From assembly GCA_027625225.1 (NCBI GenBank), contig JAQBWG010000120.1, forward strand, positions 1-6,193: DNA of 6,193 nucleotides, written 5' to 3'. Every line of letters starts with the position of its first letter. Position 1 is the stretch's first letter. The notes beneath the pieces were generated by a model. The model made no database searches. It saw nothing but the letters and a program-made list of their open reading frames with translations, and was not told the origin of the DNA. The translations under genes were made by a program, and so were the position numbers. Positions 5,599 to 6,193 of this stretch are shown here, in pieces. The stretch is from Chloroflexota bacterium (GTDB taxonomy: Bacteria; Chloroflexota; Dehalococcoidia; Lucifugimonadales; VGZR01).

Positions 5599-6193
5599 TG
5601 ACTCCACGGGATGGGATGCCTCCAGTCACACATACGTATAAAGCTGCAGGGGTAGACCGCGAGGCCGCTTCGAAAGTAAAAGATGCGATTGCACGCATGG
5701 CCAAGTCTACCCACGGCGCTCAAGTACTGGAGAATTCGAGCGGGTTCGGCGGCCTGTATCATCTAGCTAATTTCAAAGACCCCGTGCTTGTTTCCAGTAC
5801 GGATAGTGTCGGTACCAAGCTAAAAATCGCTATCTGGATGAATAGCTACCGCTTCCTGGGGATGGACGTCGTAAATCAAAATGTGAATGACGTGATGATT
5901 TGCGGGGCGAGTCCGCTGTTTTTCCTGGACTACATAGGGCTGGGCAAGCTGGCGCCGTCCGTTGTAGAAGAAATGGTCTCGGGTATGGCGGAGGCCTGCC
6001 GGGAGTCGAGTTGCGCGCTGGTAGGTGGAGAAACGGCCGAGTTGCCCGGAATGTATAAAGACGGTGAGTTCGACCTGGCGGGGTTCGTGGTAGGAGCGGT
6101 GGAACGGGACCAGATGCTCGATGTCTCAAATGTGGTTCGTGGCGATGTATTTATCGGCTTGCCTTCGAGCGGTTTGCATACGAACGGCTATTC
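5598..6193 (+). CDS. purM: Phosphoribosylformylglycinamidine cyclo-ligase (AIR synthetase), partial: C-terminus beyond the right edge
   Basis: The first 198 codons of PurM are present and open to the window edge; family length is about 340-350 residues. The enzyme uses ATP to close formylglycinamidine ribonucleotide into aminoimidazole ribonucleotide, the fifth step of purine synthesis. Motifs seen are YKAAGVD (14-20), SSGFGGLYHL (47-56), LVSSTDSVGTKLKIAI (64-79), GMDVVNQNVNDVMICGA (88-104), PLFFLDYIGLGKL (106-118), ALVGGETAELPGMY (140-153), FDLAGFVVGAVE (158-169) and SSGLHTNGY (190-198). The nucleotide-binding segment, usually DGVGTK in this family, reads DSVGTK here (Ser70); other key Asp, Asn and GGETAE residues are kept. 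The start at 5598 shares one base with the purF stop and has a good ribosome site; a second ATG at 5616 is possible. Co-transcribed and probably translationally coupled with purF. Identification is secure. Confidence 0.95.
   Translation, partial: MTPRDGMPPVTHTYKAAGVDREAASKVKDAIARMAKSTHGAQVLENSSGFGGLYHLANFKDPVLVSSTDSVGTKLKIAIWMNSYRFLGMDVVNQNVNDVMICGASPLFFLDYIGLGKLAPSVVEEMVSGMAEACRESSCALVGGETAELPGMYKDGEFDLAGFVVGAVERDQMLDVSNVVRGDVFIGLPSSGLHTNGY

Noticed and set aside
5830..6129. Minus-strand ORF of 99 codons opposite purM
   Set aside because: Pro, Arg and Ser-rich shadow opposite conserved PurM motifs.

Overview
The window is bacterial chromosomal DNA of moderate GC content with tightly packed housekeeping genes in two divergent blocks. 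The combination of a membrane-anchored RNase Y, a YmdB-type phosphodiesterase and a Bacillus-type iron-sulfur PurF with a propeptide fits Gram-positive-like or Chloroflexota-like bacteria. The flavour of the RNase Y and PurF sequences makes a Chloroflexota (Dehalococcoidia/SAR202-like) origin my best guess, held weakly. GTG and TTG starts are used alongside ATG.

Left block (minus strand, about 1-2818, read right to left). First comes a broken DNA alkylation repair (AlkD-like, HEAT-repeat) gene carrying both a frameshift and an in-frame stop. Next is rny (RNase Y, complete, 508 aa), with a textbook sigma70 promoter (TTGACA, 17 nt, TACTAT) and a strong Shine-Dalgarno sequence. A 15-bp hairpin terminator follows rny, then ymdB (GTG start), which runs off the left edge. 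RNase Y and YmdB are commonly neighbours. Here a terminator-like hairpin lies between them, so ymdB is probably fed by read-through or processing of the rny transcript.

Right block (plus strand, 2784-6193). An MFS_3-family exporter is followed after 37 nt by purF (amidophosphoribosyltransferase, purine step 1). The purF stop overlaps the start of purM (AIR synthetase, purine step 5) by one base, and purM runs off the right edge. The three genes read as one transcription unit, with purF and purM translationally coupled. The MFS gene appears to have a promoter so close to its ATG that its mRNA would be nearly leaderless.

There is no gene-free stretch longer than 300 bases. I see no CRISPR array, tRNA, rRNA, IS element or phage gene. 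The window is mostly ordinary. The points worth a second look are the decaying alkylation-repair gene, the rny/ymdB hairpin, the unusually long PurF N-terminal extension, and a serine in the normally glycine-containing DGVGTK motif of PurM.
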